64,000 nt of DNA from Nemertoderma westbladi (taxonomy: Eukaryota > Xenacoelomorpha > Nemertodermatida > Nemertodermatidae): positions 25,251-89,250 of the forward strand of contig JAUCBJ010003966.1 of NCBI GenBank assembly GCA_032718475.1. Direction: 5' to 3'. A program made the translations under genes and the position numbers. The notes below the pieces were generated by a model that worked only from the letters and a program-made list of their open reading frames with translations, did not search any database and was not told the origin of the DNA. Positions 38,912 to 51,261 of the stretch are shown here, one piece after another (the stretch's first letter is position 1; each line of letters begins with the position of its first letter).

Positions 38912-39120
38912 TATGCCAGTTTTCGTGCGTGCTGTGGTCCCATACTTGCACCAATCTCCAAAATTTTTCGTGCTGAAATTTTCAAGTTTTTATTGGCCAC
39001 TAAAATAAACTAATTTGCCGTTTTATGGATGCTTATCACGATTATGAAACTCAAATTATGACATTCGAAAAAATATCTGCTTATTTGGAATGTGCTCCCT
39101 GGGACTCGAAAAAACAAGTA

Positions 39121-39360
39121 ATGCTCAATGTTTTTTCCTCAATCTTTTTTCACGATGTTTTTTCTCAATTTTTTTCTCAATGTATTTTCTCAATGTTATT
39201 TTCTCAATGTTTTTTATCAATGTTTTTTCTCAATGTATTTTCTCAATGTTATTTTCTCAATGTTTTTTCTCAATGTTTTTTCTCAATGTATTTTCTCAAT
39301 GTTATTTTCTCAATGTTTTTTTTCCTCTCTATGTTTTTCATCTCAATGTTTTCGTCTCGA
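39121..39360. repeat. CTCAATGTTTTTT simple repeat
   Basis: About 14 imperfect copies of a 15-18 bp unit of type TTTTTTCTCAATG, with AATGTTATT and AATGTATTT variants. All three plus frames stay open through it and encode Phe/Ser/Gln-rich peptides, which are not genes. Confidence 0.9.
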
Positions 39361-40077
39361 TTTTGTTTTGTCTTACACATTATAGGCCTCTCATAGATCC
39401 CAATGAGCAACCGAATAATACCAGAATACAGGAAAAGGTACCAGTCTGTCAGTCAGTATATAACACGTCAGTCATCACGCCTGTCGGTCTGTGTATTATA
39501 CCATCACGCCCCTGTATTAATTGTTAGTTAGTTTTGTTATAACCTGTTAAATGTTTTTAAATATTGATTTTCCACCAATCAATCACGGAGTAGCAGTAGG
39601 TTGCTCATTGATATAGGCCTTTATAATATATAAGACGAACTAAACTCAAACTTCGAGTTGGAGTCAAAAACATTGACAAAAACTATAGTTATATCTTGGT
39701 TATAAAACGGCCATAGTATAATTGTATAACAGTTCGTTCATGGCTCGCAGTTTTAAATCGCCCCACATACCGGTACTACATAATATAAACTATTACAGAA
39801 TTACTGCTAAATGCAGTGCTGCAATCAGGCAGTATTCCAGATTCCAGCCAAAATAACACTGCGTACTGCTGAAGTCTTCCGTTTTCTCAAAATAGCTTAT
39901 GCTTACCTAAGTTTATTAATGTCTAAAAAAACGTATTAAAATTTGGATAACTATTCAACTAGCACCTATATTTGGTTATTAAAATTAAAATGTAGGTAGG
40001 TAGGGACTACAGCTCTGCGTCTACTGGTTATAATTCAATTATGGTTCTTGAATACAACAGCAACACGTATTGGCGGT

Positions 40078-41251
40078 GGTGTTCGGACACTTCCCCCCCG
40101 GACAGTTCCCCCCCGCTCAAGTAGGACACTTCCCCCCCGGACACTTCCCCCCCAGACACTTCCCCCCCGCGGACACTTCCCCCCCGACTGTTCTTAACTT
40201 CGCACATTCGTATTTTTCATTTTGTAAGGTAAACGGACCGCTTGTATCCAGATAAGTTGTATCCAATTTTCCTTTCGTAGCTCAGAAAGTGATCTTTTGC
40301 ATCCCGATTTTACATTTTATATCCAAGTTTTATTTATGGGTTTTATCAATGCAATTACATCGTATTGTTTGCTAATCTTTAAACAATTAATTATATTAGA
40401 TGACCTATAAATTCCATCCCCGGAATATACTGTATTTATTAACTATAGAATTATAATAATTAATTGTTTTAATTATAGGTATTATTATGTAATAGTCTTC
40501 TTCAAATTGTAGCAGATGGGGATGAATATTATTGTTGCAATCAAAATTATACTTCTCCAGGGTAAAATCGACATGCGTCGACCTGTATTCTGTGTTCAGC
40601 ATTACATATTGATATACATATTACTACTATACATACTATATAGATATTATACACACTACATTAAATTTCCTGGTTACTTGCAATATTTTTAATAGGATTT
40701 TGTTGAATTATATAATATTGTAGTAATTGATATATTAAATAGGTTAACATTCAATACAGCTCCTACTTTAGGCTTAGTCAATTTATTATCTGATGATACA
40801 AACATGAATTAATTATTTCAAAGTGGTCTTAAGTCTTTCACGACGGGCATTCAGGGAAATGCCGGGGTCTGGGGGCGATAACCCCCAAGAAAAGAAGCGG
40901 GGGTTTGGGGGCGGCAGCCCCCAACAAAAGAAGCGGGGGTTTGGGGGCGGCAGCCCCCAATTAAAAGAAATTAAAAGAATTAAAGGAATTAAAAGAAAAA
41001 CAAAATTTGACTATAAAAATGTTTCTTTTATAATTTTGAAAAAACTTGTCTAGATACAACTTGTCCTGTAACCATCTTTAACTTTTGTTTATTGCTTTGA
41101 TGCACCCAGATTAATTTTAACACTTTAACTGGGGGGGAAGTGTCCGGGGGGCAAGTGTCCGGGGGGGAAGTGTCCGGGGGGGAAGTATCCTACTTGGGCG
41201 GGGGGGAAGTGTCCGGGGGGGAAGTGTCCGGGGGGGAAGTGTCCTAGATCC
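40078..41251. mobile_element. 1174 bp inverted-repeat element inserted in the TMEM35B-like gene, 9 bp target duplication
   Basis: The element is bounded by perfect direct repeats ATTGGCGGT (40069-40077, 41252-41260). Its ends are inverted arms of repeated GGACACTTCCCCCCC (40086-40192) and the complement (41131-41246). Both arms contain a CAAGTAGGA(C/T)ACTTCC segment in the same relative place. A short inner match (AAGTTGTATCC near 40254 and GATACAACTT near 41054) extends the symmetry. No transposase-like frame. A 9 bp duplication fits Mutator-like elements among others, but the termini do not let me assign a superfamily. Confidence 0.8.
40857..40961. repeat. Three copies of a G-rich hairpin-forming unit
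   Basis: Units of ~37 bp containing TTTGGGGGCGGCAGCCCCCAA-type inverted sequence (GGGGGC..GCCCCC stem) separated by AAAAGAAGC. They lie inside the inserted element. The plus-strand reading gives GFGGGSPQ repeats, which are not a protein domain I can support. Confidence 0.75.
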
Positions 41252-41705
41252 ATTGGCGGTACTTTCGGTATGGAATGGTAGTAATCTACGCGCTGGCCGG
41301 AGTAGCAAAGTTGGGCTTCTCACCTGGAAGCCTTTACTACCATCAACTCGCTTCATTCGAGGCCTATAAATGGGGATTCCCAACCGCGTTACTAGGGCTG
41401 TACCGGCCAACCGGTATGGTCTTTATGACGCTCACGGGTGTCTGGGAGTTGCTCGCAAGTTTCCTTATGGCAACCGCAGACCAGCCCACCAGGCGCCTGG
41501 CTGTCTACTCCTTAATATTTATAATGTGTTACTCCGTTCCGCTGACGTACTCCAACAACGAGATCCCTGCTCCCAGTCTTGTATTTATTGGGCTACTCGG
41601 ACTTTTAGTAGCTAAAGAACAATACTAACTTACTTAGCCCCGACTCCCACTGAATGAACTAAAAATTATCTACATTGTGTGACGTAAATAATTTTAGTCA
41701 TCATA

Positions 41706-42711
41706 TCTTAGTCGAATAGGGTTGGTGCGCGAACAAATTGTAGGGCTAGAAACAATCGAATAAGAGATGTGCCCTGAATCGGGCGGCGGGGTGTGTTTTT
41801 TGTAAAAACACGTGGAAACGGTCGAAATGGCTGGTTTAAGTAAGCCCGGGAGGCCAATTTTGAAAATCGGCTGTGATTGGCTGCTACATAGTTAACGTCA
41901 CTACGCAGTGCTCTGATAATATCTTATATTGGTTTCTATGGAGGGTGACTTTAGATCCAATCAAATACACATTTAATCTCATTCATTTCACACGTGGCTT
42001 ATATCAATTGAAAGCGGAGAGTCTTGCGCGACTTTTGACACTCCAATTAATTAAATTAATGGTGATGAACATTGATAAAATAAACTCGCAGATTGCCTGA
42101 CCGGTATGCAAGTAGTACTGAACCACTAAGCCCTATCAACCTATTGCGGTGCAGTATCGGAGTATTGCAGCTTAAGTTCATTAAGATGAAATGTGTACCG
42201 GTCAGCGGTAGCGTAAGAGTGGGTACAGCGGTAGGTTTACTCAACGTAATGAACTTAAGCAACAATACGCCTACTCCGATACTGCAATGCAATAGGCGGC
42301 TAGTGCTGAGTTGGTGAGTGCTTGCATACGGGGTCAGCAATCTACCAAGTTTGCGGAATTGCAAACAGTATTTTATAAATATTAATCATCATGAATTTAA
42401 AAAAATGTAGTGTTAAAGGTCGCGCAAGACTCTCAGCTTTCAATTGATATAAGTCACGTGTGAAATGATGGAGATTAAATGTGTATTTGAATGGATCTAA
42501 AGTCACCCTCCATAGAAACCAATATAAAATATTATCGGAGCACTGCGTAGTGACGTCAACTGTAGCAGCCAATCACAGCCGATTTTCAAAATTGGCTTCC
42601 CGGGCTTACTTAAACCCGTCATTTCGACCGTTTCCACACAGACCACCTTGTTACCCCTTATTCGATTGTTTCTAGCCCAACAATTTTTTCTCGCACCAAC
42701 CCTATTCTAAG
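41706..42711. mobile_element. Foldback element: two ~490 bp inverted arms with a short central loop
   Basis: Left arm 41706-~42190 and right arm ~42235-42711 are imperfect inverse copies. Matching landmarks include the outer AATAGGGTTGGTGCG, GTTTCTAGCCC(T)ACAA, the AGCCAATCACAGCCGATTTT block, GGTTTCTATGGAGGGTGACT and the inner CTTAAGTTCATTA. The central ~45 bp are unpaired. No coding capacity is supportable; open frames on both strands are by-products of the symmetry. I found no clear target duplication. Confidence 0.8.
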
Positions 42712-44015
42712 GGAAATTTAAAATAAAATGTAATTTATTTCTCAGGAAAATTTAAATTTAAACAACTTTTCTCAAGGCGTCGAAAGTTCCCTCTATCTGA
42801 ATAATTCATATAATATATACCGGTGTATTTTTAATATTCTAATAAATTTTATGGAATATTAACTGTAGCCTCACCCCCGATCAGCATTTAAAATGGAAAA
42901 TCTTTTATTTATTGTCATATTGTTGAAAATATTGCGTATTATTATAATATTATTATATCATATTATATTTATTAAGTATTATAAATAATATATTTTATTT
43001 GTTGTTACATTAGTTTTTGCAGAAATGGCCTAATTTTTCGATGGTGCTAATTTTAATTTTGCGTTATAAAATAAGTTAATCTGTTATAGCCTAATTAATA
43101 ACCGCATATTTTTATGACATCGACCACCCCACCCACACCATGGGCATCGCTTCATCCTTCATCTCCACCTATACGCACTGACCTGTCGTGTTGTATTAAA
43201 CTGGACTGGACATTATTTAAGTAACCAAAACTTAAATTAGCTATATAGCCTGTATTAGCCTGCCCTTGTCCTCTTTATAGGAGTAAAAAAACTTTCGAGA
43301 AATCTCATGTATTATAAAATGCCTAGATATATAAAAACGTGACTGACCTTTTTTTGAAATGGTTCACGCACGTAGTTTATTCCCCACGCACGTATTTAAT
43401 TTCACACATGTTTTTAATATAATTTCTGCAACATTTTTAATATATCTACTGCAGTCTGACTGAATTGCTGCTACATAAAAATATTTATCATATTCAATAA
43501 AAAGCATCAAGTGTTTTTATTATTGATAATATAGACATTCATGTATATCTGTAGCACTGTAGGTAGTATCTCTAAGCTATACGGCATATAAATTCAGATA
43601 TAGCAAATACCGAAAAATCCCGATATTTTTACATCCGGGATTGGGATTTTCTAAAAGAATCCCCATTTTCGGGATCGGGATCTGGATCCCGTTGCAACTG
43701 TGCCTTAATAACTGACTAAACATATGAAATCAGAAAAGTTTTAGCTATACTTCTGAAAGAATGATATGTTTGTGAAAAAATGCAATTTATCTCATTTGTT
43801 ACATAAATGATACCGGTAATTCCGGTATACCAATTCCGGTAACCGGAACCGGAACTGTAAATTCCGGCCGGAACCCGACGAACCTGATTTCCGCTCGACT
43901 CCTCGTCTTAATGTTAGAAACAATCGACTCGACTAGAACTCACTTATTACTTAATTCAACTTAATTATTATGGTACACATAGACCACCATTATACTTCCA
44001 CACTATTCAACTAAC
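42712..44015. other. PC intron 6, right part
   Basis: AT-rich intron. A GGGAT/ATCCC-rich stretch (43612-43695, ending near GATCCCGTTGCAACTGTG) and a CCGG-rich stretch (43811-43880) look like decayed ends of DNA elements; the first recalls hAT-type ends containing GTTGCAAC. No gene recognised. Confidence 0.45.
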
Positions 44016-44182
44016 CCCGTAATCTCTTCTGTAACTGTGTGTTCCACCTGTAATCTCGCGTTAACCTCTATGAAGTAATAATTGTTGGCGTGTTCGTCCA
44101 ATAAGAATTCAACCGTACCGGCGTTCTCGTAGTTAACGTGCTTGGCTAATCGAACCGCATCCGCGCATAAATGTGATCTAAT
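44016..44182 (-). CDS. PC: PC exon 6: biotin carboxylase catalytic loop ([14 protein letters not shown])
   Basis: Residues 291-345 contain [19 protein letters not shown], the conserved metal- and bicarbonate-binding segment of biotin carboxylases (Glu, Asn, Arg, and the downstream Glu-His). The acceptor is ATCTTTTAG|ATTAGATC. The donor is ACGGG|GTTAGT in phase 2, which joins to a single G at the start of exon 7 and gives ITGVDL, where the usual family sequence is ITDVDL. Confidence 0.95.
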
Positions 44183-44269
44183 CTAAAAGATCAACGACGA
44201 TAATTATTAATGAAACAAATTAACAACAATTGTGATTCATTAATAGAAACCAACAAACAACTTTTTTTT

Positions 44270-47200
44270 GTCAACTCACTAAGTTCGGTGCCGTTGCTAT
44301 CTCAACTCACTAAGTTCGGTGCCGTTGTTATCTCACCTTGGGGTCTAAGTTTGGTTCCGGTGCTATCTCAACTCACTAAGTTTGGTGCCGGTGCTATCTC
44401 AACTCACTAAGTTTGGTTCCGTTGCTATCTCAACTCACTAAGTTCGGTGCCGCTGCTATCTCAACTCACTAAGTTTGGTGCCGGTGCTATCTCAACTCAC
44501 TAAGTTTGGTGCCGGTGCTATCTTAACTCACTAAGTTTGGTTCCGGTGCTATCTCAACTCACTAAGTTTGGTTCCGTTGCTATCTCAACTCACTAAGTTT
44601 GGTGCCGGTGCTATCTCAACTCACTAAGTTTGGTGCCAGTGCTATCTCAACTCACTAAGTTTGGTGCCGGGCCGGTGCTATCTTAACTCACTAAGTTTGG
44701 TTCCGTTGCTATCTCAACTCACTAAGTTTGGTTCCGGTGCTATCTCAACTCACTAAGTTTGGTTCCGGTGCTATCTCAACTCACTAAGTTCGGTGCCGTT
44801 GCTATCTCAACTCACTAAGTTTGGTTCCGGTGCTATCTCAACTCACTAAGTTTGGTTCCGTTGCTATCTCAACTCACTAAGTTTGGTGCCGGTGCTATCT
44901 CAACTCACTAAGTTTGGTGCCAGTGCTATCTCAACTCACTAAGTTTGGTGCCGGGCCGGTGCTATCTTAACTCACTAAGTTTGGTTCCGTTGCTATCTCA
45001 ACTCACTAAGTTTGGTTCCGGTGCTATCTCAACTCACTAAGTTTGGTTCCGGTGCTATCTCAACTCACTAAGTTCGGTGCCGTTGCTATCTCAACTCACT
45101 AAGTTTGGTTCCGGTGCTATCTCAACTCACTAAGTTTGGTGCCGGTGCTATCTCAACTCACTAAGTTCGGTGCCGTTGCTATCTCAACTCACTAAGTTTG
45201 GTGCCGGTGCTATCTCAACTCACTAAGTTTGGTTCCGTTGCTATCTCAATTCACTAAGTTTGGTTCCGGTGCTATCTAAACTCACTAAGTTTGGTGCCGG
45301 TGCTATCTCAACTCACTAAGTTTGGTGCCGGTGCTATCTAAACTCACTAAGTTTGGTGCCGGTGCTATCTCAACTCACTAAGTTTGGTGCCGGTGCTATC
45401 TCAACTCACTAAGTTTGGTGCCGGTGCTATCTTAACTCACTAAGTTTGGTGCCGGGGCTATCCCAACTCACTAAGTTTGGTGCCGGTGCTATCTTAACTC
45501 ACTAGGTTTGGTTCCGGTGCTATCTCAACTCACTAAGTTCGGTGCCGGTGCTATCTCAACTCACTAAGTTTGGTTCCGGTGCTATCTCAACTCACTAAGT
45601 TTGGTTCCGTTGCTATCTCAACTCACTAAGTTTGGTGCCGGTGCTATCTCAACTCACTAAGTTTGGTGCCGGTGCTATCTCAACTCACTAAGTTTGGTGC
45701 CGGTGCTATCTCAACTCACTAAGTTTGGTTCCGGTGCTATCTAAACTCACTAAGTTTGGTGCCGGTGCTATCTCAACTCACTAAGTTTGGTGCCGGTGCT
45801 ATCTAAACTCACTAAGTTTGGTGCCGGTGCTATCTCAACTCACTAAGTTTGGTGCCGGTGCTATCTCAACTCACTAAGTTTGGTGCCGGTGCTATCTTAA
45901 CTCACTAAGTTTGGTGCCGGGGCTATCCCAACTCACTAAGTTTGGTGCCGGTGCTATCTTAACTCACTAGGTTTGGTGCCGGTGCTATCTCAACTCACTA
46001 AGTTTGGTGCCGGGCCGGTGCTATCTCAACTCACTAGGTTTGGTGCCGGTGCTATCTCAACTCACTAAGTTTGGTGCCGGTGCTATCTCAACTCACTAAG
46101 TTTGGTGCCGGTGCTATCTCAACTCACTAAGTTCGGTGCCGTTGCTATCTCAACTCACTAAGTTCGGTGCCGTTGCTATCTCAACTCACTAAGTTTGGTG
46201 CCGGTGCTATCTCAACTCACTAAGTTTGGTTCCGTTGCTATCTCAACTCACTAAGTTTGGTGCCGGTGCTATCTCAACTCACTAAGTTTGGTGCCGTTGC
46301 TATCTCAACTCACTAAGTTTGGTGCCGTTGCTATCTCAACTCACTAAGTTTGGTGCCGGTGCTATCTTAACTCACTAAGTTTGGTGCCGGTGCTATCTAA
46401 ACTCACTAAGTTTGGTTCCGGTGCTATCTAAACTCACTAAGTTTGGTGCCGGTGCTATCTCAACTCACTAAGTTTGGTGCCGGTGCTATCTTAACTCACT
46501 ATGTTTGGTGCCGGTGCTATCTCAACTCAGTAAGTTTGGTTCCGGTGCTATCTAAACTCACTAAGTTTGGTGCCGGTGCTATCTCAACTCACTAGGTTTG
46601 GTGCCGGTGCTATCTCAACTCACTAAGTTTGGTGCCGGTGCTATCTCAACTCACTAAGTTTGGTTCCGTTGCTATCTCAACTCACTAAGTTTGGTTCCGT
46701 TGCTATCTCAACTCACTAAGTTTGGTGCCGTTGCTATCTCAACTCACTAAGTTTGGTTCCGTTGCTATCTCAACTCACTAAGTTTGGTTCCGTTGCTATC
46801 TCAACTCACTAAGTTTGGTTCCGGTGCTATCTAAACTCACTAAGTTTGGTGCCGGTGCTATCTCAACTCACTAGGTTTGGTGCCGGTGCTATCTCAACTC
46901 ACTAAGTTTGGTGCCGGTGCTATCTCAACTCACTAAGTTTGGTTCCGTTGCTATCTCAACTCACTAAGTTTGGTTCCGTTGCTATCTCAACTCACTAAGT
47001 TTGGTTCCGGTGCTATCTAAACTCACTAAGTTTGGTGACGGTGCTATCTCAACTCACTAGGTTTGGTGCCGGTGCTATCTCAACTCACTAAGTTTGGTGC
47101 CGGTGCTATCTCAACTCACTAAGTTTGGTTCCGTTGCTATCTCAACTCACTAAGTTTGGTTCCGTTGCTATCTCAACTCACTAAGTTTGGTTCCGTTGCT

Positions 47201-50200
47201 ATCTCAACTCAAACTCACTAAGTTTGGTGCCGGTGCTATCTCAACTCACTAAGTTTGGTGCCGTTGCTATCTCAACTCACTAAGTTTGGTGCCGGTGCTA
47301 TCTTAACTCACTAAGTTTGGTGCCGGTGCTATCTAAACTCACTAAGTTTGGTTCCGGTGCTATCTCAACTCACTAAGTTTGGTGCCGGTGCTATCTCAAC
47401 TCACTAAGTTCGGTGCCGTTGCTATCTCAACTCACTAAGTTTGGTGCCGTTGCTATCTCAACTCACTAAGTTTGGTGCCGGTGCTATCTTAACTCACTAA
47501 GTTTGGTGCCGGTGCTATCTAAACTCACTAAGTTTGGTTCCGGTGCTATCTAAACTCACTAAGTTTGGTGCCGGTGCTATCTCAACTCACTAAGTTTGGT
47601 GCCGGTGCTATCTTAACTCACTATGTTTGGTGCCGGTGCTATCTCAACTCACTAAGTTTGGTTCCGGTGCTATCTAAACTCACTAAGTTTGGTGCCGGTG
47701 CTATCTCAACTCACTAAGTTTGGTGCCGGTGCTATCTCAACTCACTAAGTTTGGTGCCGGTGCTATCTTAACTCACTATGTTTGGTGCCGGTGCTATCTC
47801 AACTCAGTAAGTTTGGTTCCGGTGCTATCTAAACTCACTAAGTTTGGTGCCGGTGCTATCTCAACTCACTAGGTTTGGTGCCGGTGCTATCTCAACTCAC
47901 TAAGTTTGGTGCCGGTGCTATCTCAACTCACTAAGTTTGGTTCCGTTGCTATCTCAACTCACTAAGTTTGGTTCCGTTGCTATCTCAACTCACTAAGTTT
48001 GGTGCCGTTGCTATCTCAACTCACTAAGTTTGGTTCCGTTGCTATCTCAACTCACTAAGTTTGGTTCCGTTGCTATCTCAACTCACTAAGTTTGGTTCCG
48101 GTGCTATCTAAACTCACTAAGTTTGGTGCCGGTGCTATCTCAACTCACTAGGTTTGGTGCCGGTGCTATCTCAACTCACTAAGTTTGGTGCCGGTGCTAT
48201 CTCAACTCACTAAGTTTGGTTCCGTTGCTATCTCAACTCACTAAGTTTGGTTCCGTTGCTATCTCAACTCACTAAGTTTGGTTCCGGTGCTATCTAAACT
48301 CACTAAGTTTGGTGCCGGTGCTATCTCAACTCACTAGGTTTGGTGCCGGTGCTATCTCAACTCACTAAGTTTGGTGCCGGTGCTATCTCAACTCACTAAG
48401 TTTGGTTCCGTTGCTATCTCAACTCACTAAGTTTGGTTCCGTTGCTATCTCAACTCACTAAGTTTGGTTCCGTTGCTATCTCAACTCACTAAGTTTGGTG
48501 CCGGTGCTATCTCAACTCACTAAGTTTGGTGCCGTTGCTATCTCAACTCACTAAGTTTGGTGCCGGTGCTATCTTAACTCACTAAGTTTGGTGCCGGTGC
48601 TATCTAAACTCACTAAGTTTGGTTCCGGTGCTATCTCAACTCACTAAGTTTGGTGCCGGTGCTATCTCAACTCACTAAGTTCGGTGCCGTTGCTATCTCA
48701 ACTCACTAAGTTTGGTGCCGTTGCTATCTCAACTCACTAAGTTTGGTGCCGGTGCTATCTTAACTCACTAAGTTTGGTGCCGGTGCTATCTAAACTCACT
48801 AAGTTTGGTGCCGGTGCTATCTCAACTCACTAAGTTTGGTGCCGGTGCTATCTTAACTCACTATGTTTGGTGCCGGTGCTATCTCAACTCACTAAGTTTG
48901 GTTCCGGTGCTATCTAAACTCACTAAGTTTGGTGCCGGTGCTATCTCAACTCACTAAGTTTGGTGCCGGTGCTATCTCAACTCACTAAGTTTGGTGCCGG
49001 TGCTATCTCAACTCACTAAGTTTGGTTCCGTTGCTATCTCAACTCACTAAGTTTGGTTCCGTTGCTATCTCAACTCACTAAGTTTGGTGCCGGTGCTATC
49101 TCAACTCACTAAGTTTGGTGCCGGTGCTATCTCAACTCACTAAGTTTGGTTCCGTTGCTATCTCAACTCACTAAGTTTGGTTCCGTTGCTATCTCAACTC
49201 ACTAAGTTTGGTGCCCGTGCTATCTCAACTCACTAAGTTTGGTTCCGTTGCTATCTCAACTCACTAAGTTTGGTTCCGGTGCTATCTCAACTCACTAAGT
49301 TTTGTGCCGGGCCGGTGCTATCTCAACTCACTAAGTTTGGTTCCGTTGCTATCTCAACTCACTAAGTTTGGTGCCGGTGCTATCTCAACTCACTAAGTTT
49401 GGTTCCGGTGCTATCTCAACTCACTAAGTTTGGTGCCGGGCCGGTGCTATCTCAACTCACTAAGTTTGGTTCCGTTGCTATCTCAACTCACTAAGTTTGG
49501 TGCCGGTGCTATCTCAACTCACTAAGTTTGGTGCCGGTGCTATCTCAACTCACTAAGTTTGGTGCCGGTGCTATCTCAACTCACTAAGTTTGGTTCCGGT
49601 GCTATCTTAACTCACTAAGTTTGGTTCCGTTGCTATCTCAACTCACTAAGTTTGGTTCCGGTGCTATCTCAACTCACTAAGTTTGGTGCCGGGCCGGTGC
49701 TATCTCAACTCACTAAGTTTGGTTCCGTTGCTATCTCAACTCACTAAGTTTGGTGCCGGTGCTATCTCAACTCACTAAGTTTGGTTCCGGTGCTATCTCA
49801 ACTCACTAAGTTTGGTGCCGGGCCGGTGCTATCTCAACTCACTAAGTTTGGTTCCGTTGCTATCTCAACTCACTAAGTTTGGTGCCGGTGCTATCTCAAC
49901 TCACTAAGTTTGGTTCCGGTGCTATCTCAACTCAGTAAGTTTGGTGCCGGGCCGGTGCTATCTCAACTCACTAAGTTTGGTGCCGGGCCGGTGCTATCTC
50001 AACTCACTAAGTTTGGTTCCGTTGCTATCTCAACTCACTAAGTTCGGTGCCGTTGCTATCTCAACTCACTAAGTTTGGTGCCAGTGCTATCTCAACTCAC
50101 TAAGTTTGGTGCCGGGCCGGTGCTATCTCAACTCACTAAGTTTGGTTCCGTTGCTATGTCAACTCACTAAGTTTGGTGCCGGTGCTATCTCAACTCACTA

Positions 50201-51261
50201 AGTTTGGTGCCGGTGCTATCTCAACTCACTAAGTTTGGTTCCGTTGCTATCTCAACTCACTAAGTTTGGTGCCGGTGCTATCTAAACTCACTAAGTTTGG
50301 TTCCGGTGCTATCTAAACTCACTAAGTTTGGTTCCGTTGCTATCTCAACTCACTAAGTTTGGTGCCGTTGCTATCTCAACTCACTAAGTTTGGTGCCGGT
50401 GCTATCTCAACTCACTAAGTTTGGTGCCGGTGCTATCTAAACTCACTAAGTTTGGTTCCGGTGCTATCTAAACTCACTAAGTTTGGTGCCGGTGCTATCT
50501 CAACTCACTAAGTTTGGTGCCGGTGCTATCTAAACTCACTAAGTTTGGTTCCGGTGCTATCTAAACTCACTAAGTTCGGTGCCGGTGCTATCTCAACTCA
50601 CTAAGTTTGGTTCCGGTGCTATCTTAACTCACTAAGTTCGGTGCCGTTGTTATCTCACCTTGGGGTCTAAGTTTGGTTCCGGTGCTATCTCAACTCACTA
50701 AGTTCGGTGCCGGTGCTATCTCAACTCACTAAGTTTGGTGCCGGTGCTATCTCAACTCACTAAGTTTGGTTCCGTTGCTATCTCAACTCACTAAGTTTGG
50801 TGCCGTTGCTATCTCAACTCACTAAGTTTGGTGCCGGTGCTATCTCAACTCACTAAGTTTGGTGCCGGTGCTATCTAAACTCACTAAGTTTGGTTACGGT
50901 GCTATCTAAACTCACTAAGTTCGGTGCCGGTGCTATCTCAACTCACTAAGTTTGGTTCCGGTGCTATCTCAACTCACTAAGTTTGGTTCCGTTGCTATCT
51001 CAACTCACTAAGTTTGGTTCCGTTGCTATCTCAACTCACTAAGTTTGGTGCCGGTGCTATCTCAACTCACTAAGTTTGGTTCCGGTGCTATCTTAACTCA
51101 CTAAGTTCGGTGCCGTTGTTATCTCACCTTGGGGTCTAAGTTTGGTGCCGGTGCTATCTCAACTCACTAAGTTTGGTGCCGGTGCTATCTAAACTCACTA
51201 AGTTTGGTGCCGTTGTTATCTCACCTTGGGGTCTAAGTTTGGTGCCGGTGCTATCTCAACA
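44270..51261 (-). repeat. Array E: ~225 copies of a 31 bp minisatellite derived from the exon 5 donor
   Basis: On the minus strand the unit is GAGATAGCACCGGCACCAAA followed by CTTAGTGAGTT. The first ~24 bases are exon 5 coding sequence (EIAPAPNL); the rest is the donor GTGAGT. Compared with the real exon end, units lack the 9 bases ACCCCAAGG, so the donor is now fused directly to the leucine codon. Units with the undeleted end persist at ~44325-44350, 50649-50672 and 51119-51142. The array fills intron 5 from exon 5 to ~90 bp from exon 6. A ~1277 bp higher-order repeat is visible (46494 onward and 47771 onward). Confidence 0.96.

Larger units (their letters stand above)
40041..41628 (+). pseudogene. 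Second TMEM35B-like gene, reading frame split by a 1174 bp insertion
   Basis: The 5' part is 40041-40077 (ATG, then VLEYNSNTYW) and the rest is 41261-41628. Between them lies an inserted element flanked by ATTGGCGGT on both sides. Counting one duplication copy only, the two parts join in frame to a 134-codon sequence (405 nt with stop) that aligns end to end with the intact neighbour: YWRYFRYGMVVIYALAGVAK against its YWLVLRLTMGFLYISIGLTK, and GLYRPTGMVFMTLTGVW against GLYKPTAYEFMIATGVF. Four hydrophobic segments are predicted. As it stands, translation from the original ATG runs into the insertion. A shortened product from the internal ATG at 41275 (117 codons) remains possible but would lack the start of the first helix. 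Confidence 0.85.

Noticed and set aside
40078-41251. Inserted element acting as a clean intron of the second TMEM35B-like gene
   Set aside because: GT and AG positions near the duplication (GTGGTG, CCTAG) do not restore the frame; the joins I tried give an early stop.
41117-41410. Pro/Arg-rich minus-strand frame
   Set aside because: Low-complexity translation of the CCCCCC-rich arm of the inserted element overlapping the true plus-strand gene.
42056-42364. Short open frames on both strands near 42.1-42.6 kb
   Set aside because: They lie in the arms of a foldback element and mirror each other.
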